Shown piece by piece: positions 5,658 through 6,551 of a DNA stretch of 6,551 nucleotides. The notes beneath the pieces were generated by a model. The model did not search any database. It was given only the letters and a program-made list of their open reading frames with translations, and was not told where the DNA came from. Location: contig JAAFHS010000154.1 in the NCBI GenBank assembly GCA_013298485.1, positions 1 through 6,551 on the forward strand, read 5' to 3'. This DNA is from Rhodobacterales bacterium (GTDB lineage: Bacteria; Pseudomonadota; Alphaproteobacteria; Rhodobacterales; Rhodobacteraceae). Both the position numbers and the translations under genes were made by a program. Position 1 is the stretch's first letter. Every line of letters begins with the position of its first letter.

Positions 5658-5688
5658 TCGTCTTCCTCTGTTTACAACTATCCCACGG

Positions 5689-5717
5689 GGGTGCGGGGGT
5701 GTGAAACCCCCGCTCCC
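5689..5717. repeat. GC-rich hairpin before the GST gene
   Basis: GCGGGGGT (5693-5700) and ACCCCCGC (5706-5713) form a perfect 8-bp stem with a GTGAA loop. Three more G-C pairs (5689-5691 with 5715-5717) stack outside one T-T mismatch. It sits in the 83-base gap between the small protein gene and the GST gene. A T-tract is absent, so partial attenuation, mRNA stabilisation or a REP-like element are all possible. Confidence 0.65.
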
Positions 5718-5740
5718 GCCCTTGACGCAAGGACTGACTG

Positions 5741-6376
5741 ATGACCATGCAACTCCACTGCTTTGGCGAATCCGGCAATGCCTACAAGGCCGCCCTTGCC
5801 CTGACCCTCGCCGATGTGGAATGGCAGCCTGTCTTCGTCGATTTCTTCAACGGGGCCACCCGCACCCCGGAATTCCGCGCCCTGAACCCGATGGGCGAGG
5901 TGCCCGTGCTGGTCGATGGCGAGACCGTGCTCACCCAATCCGGCGTGATCCTCGATTACATCAGTTCCCGGAACGGCAAGCTCGGCGGCAAACTTGCGGC
6001 AGAACGGCGCGAGGTGCTGCGCTGGATGTTCTGGGACAATCACCGCCTGTCCGGCATGGCCGGTCCCACCCGGTTCATCATGAATTTCCTGGCCGAGGAT
6101 AAACGCCCCGCTGGCGTCATCCCCTATCAGCAGGGCCGCCTGAAGGCCGCCTACACTATCCTCAACACCCGCCTCGCGGATCACACCTGGCTGGTGGGCG
6201 CTGGCCTGACCATCGCCGACATTTCCTGCTGCGGCTATCTTTACTACCCCGAACCCTTCGGCTTTGACCGCAAGGACTGGCCCCATATCGACCGCTGGCT
6301 AGACGCCATCGCAGCCACCCCCGGCTGGAAAGCCCCCTATGATCTGATGCCCGGCAACCCATCCGACCGGGCCTGA
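5741..6376 (+). CDS. Glutathione S-transferase family protein
   Basis: The product is a 211-residue cytoplasmic protein with an N-terminal thioredoxin-like domain (about 3-78) and an all-helical C-terminal domain (about 88-200), the standard GST length. The cis-proline loop is GEVPVLVD (52-59, Pro55), and TQS at 65-67 is the usual contact with the glutathione gamma-glutamyl group. The candidate catalytic residue is Ser11 in ESGNAYK (10-16). LTIAD (156-160) is the conserved N-capping box of the C-terminal domain. Members conjugate glutathione to electrophiles or remove such adducts. ATG at 5741 has AAGGA (5729-5733) seven bases before it. The thiolase start follows 11 bases after its stop, so they share a transcript. 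A role in detoxifying reactive products of acyl oxidation is inferred only from context. Confidence 0.88.
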   Translation: MTMQLHCFGESGNAYKAALALTLADVEWQPVFVDFFNGATRTPEFRALNPMGEVPVLVDGETVLTQSGVILDYISSRNGKLGGKLAAERREVLRWMFWDNHRLSGMAGPTRFIMNFLAEDKRPAGVIPYQQGRLKAAYTILNTRLADHTWLVGAGLTIADISCCGYLYYPEPFGFDRKDWPHIDRWLDAIAATPGWKAPYDLMPGNPSDRA

Positions 6377-6387
6377 AGGAGAGAGTG

Positions 6388-6551
6388 ATGACCGACGCTT
6401 ACATCTATGACGCCGTCCGTTCCCCCCGTGGCAAGGGCCGCGCCGATGGCTCTCTGCACGAACTGACATCCGTGGCGCTGTCGGCAAAAGTGCTGAACGC
6501 GATCAAAGACCGCAACGGGCTGGAAGGCCACGCGGTGGAGGATGTGATCTG
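6388..6551 (+). CDS. Thiolase (acetyl-CoA C-acyltransferase), N-terminal part
   Basis: Fifty-four codons are present before the right edge, with no stop. The N-terminus YIYDAVRSPRGKGRADGSLHE (positions 5-25) is characteristic of degradative thiolases, which cleave 3-ketoacyl-CoA to acetyl-CoA and a shortened acyl-CoA, the last step of beta-oxidation. The nucleophilic cysteine, expected near residue 90, is outside the window. ATG at 6388 is preceded by AAGGAGAG starting at 6376, inside the GST stop codon, which implies coupled translation. A GTG one codon earlier is a less likely start. In many bacteria the hydratase/3-hydroxyacyl-CoA dehydrogenase gene follows, which cannot be seen here. Whether it is FadA-like, FadI-like or another thiolase is open. 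Confidence 0.9.
   Translation, partial: MTDAYIYDAVRSPRGKGRADGSLHELTSVALSAKVLNAIKDRNGLEGHAVEDVI

Noticed and set aside
1..6551. CRISPR array, tRNA or rRNA genes, insertion sequences, prophage genes
   Set aside because: No regularly spaced direct repeats, cloverleaf-like segments, transposase frames or terminal inverted repeats with target duplications were seen.

Overview
The window is GC-rich DNA (AT-rich only near 185-263), with coding density and codon use typical of an alphaproteobacterium. The gene set and protein style suggest Rhodobacterales (Rhodobacter, Paracoccus or Roseobacter relatives). This placement is an inference from pattern recognition; no search was run.

Layout. Positions 1-43 may be the last codons of a plus-strand gene that starts outside the window. 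Positions 44-263 are non-coding and densely structured. They hold two related GGATGGGCA hairpins, a third hairpin with a different sequence, a C9 tract, a perfect 9-base DnaA-box match in an AT-rich stretch, and the T-tract of a terminator serving the leftward operon. Positions 264-2502 carry a compact leftward operon, in transcription order: a PaaI-type hotdog thioesterase, a second hotdog thioesterase, and a DinF-type MATE transporter. Its stop and start codons overlap at both junctions. Positions 2503-2629 are a short divergent intergenic region containing a perfect 10-base palindrome.

Rightward from 2630 lie a MerR-family regulator, a 212-base gap with several small dyads, and a second, paralogous MerR regulator. 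Thirteen bases later comes a 591-residue acyl-CoA dehydrogenase. A 70-residue protein resembling a ribbon-helix-helix protein follows, then a glutathione S-transferase-fold protein, then the first 54 codons of a thiolase cut by the window edge. The two wider gaps in this rightward run (5390-5444 and 5658-5740) each hold a perfect 8-bp stem hairpin.

How the genes fit together. The rightward genes look like a fatty-acid or acyl-CoA beta-oxidation operon (dehydrogenase plus thiolase, with hydratase/3-hydroxyacyl-CoA dehydrogenase probably beyond the right edge), headed by MerR regulators of the kind often found beside acyl-CoA degradation genes. The divergent thioesterases could release CoA from acyl-CoAs, so both arms may touch acyl-CoA metabolism. 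The MATE pump in the same operon has no stated substrate. I see no clearly undescribed system here. The less ordinary items are the ribbon-helix-helix-like small protein inside the operon, the tandem MerR paralogues, and the operon-end and intergenic DNA structures.
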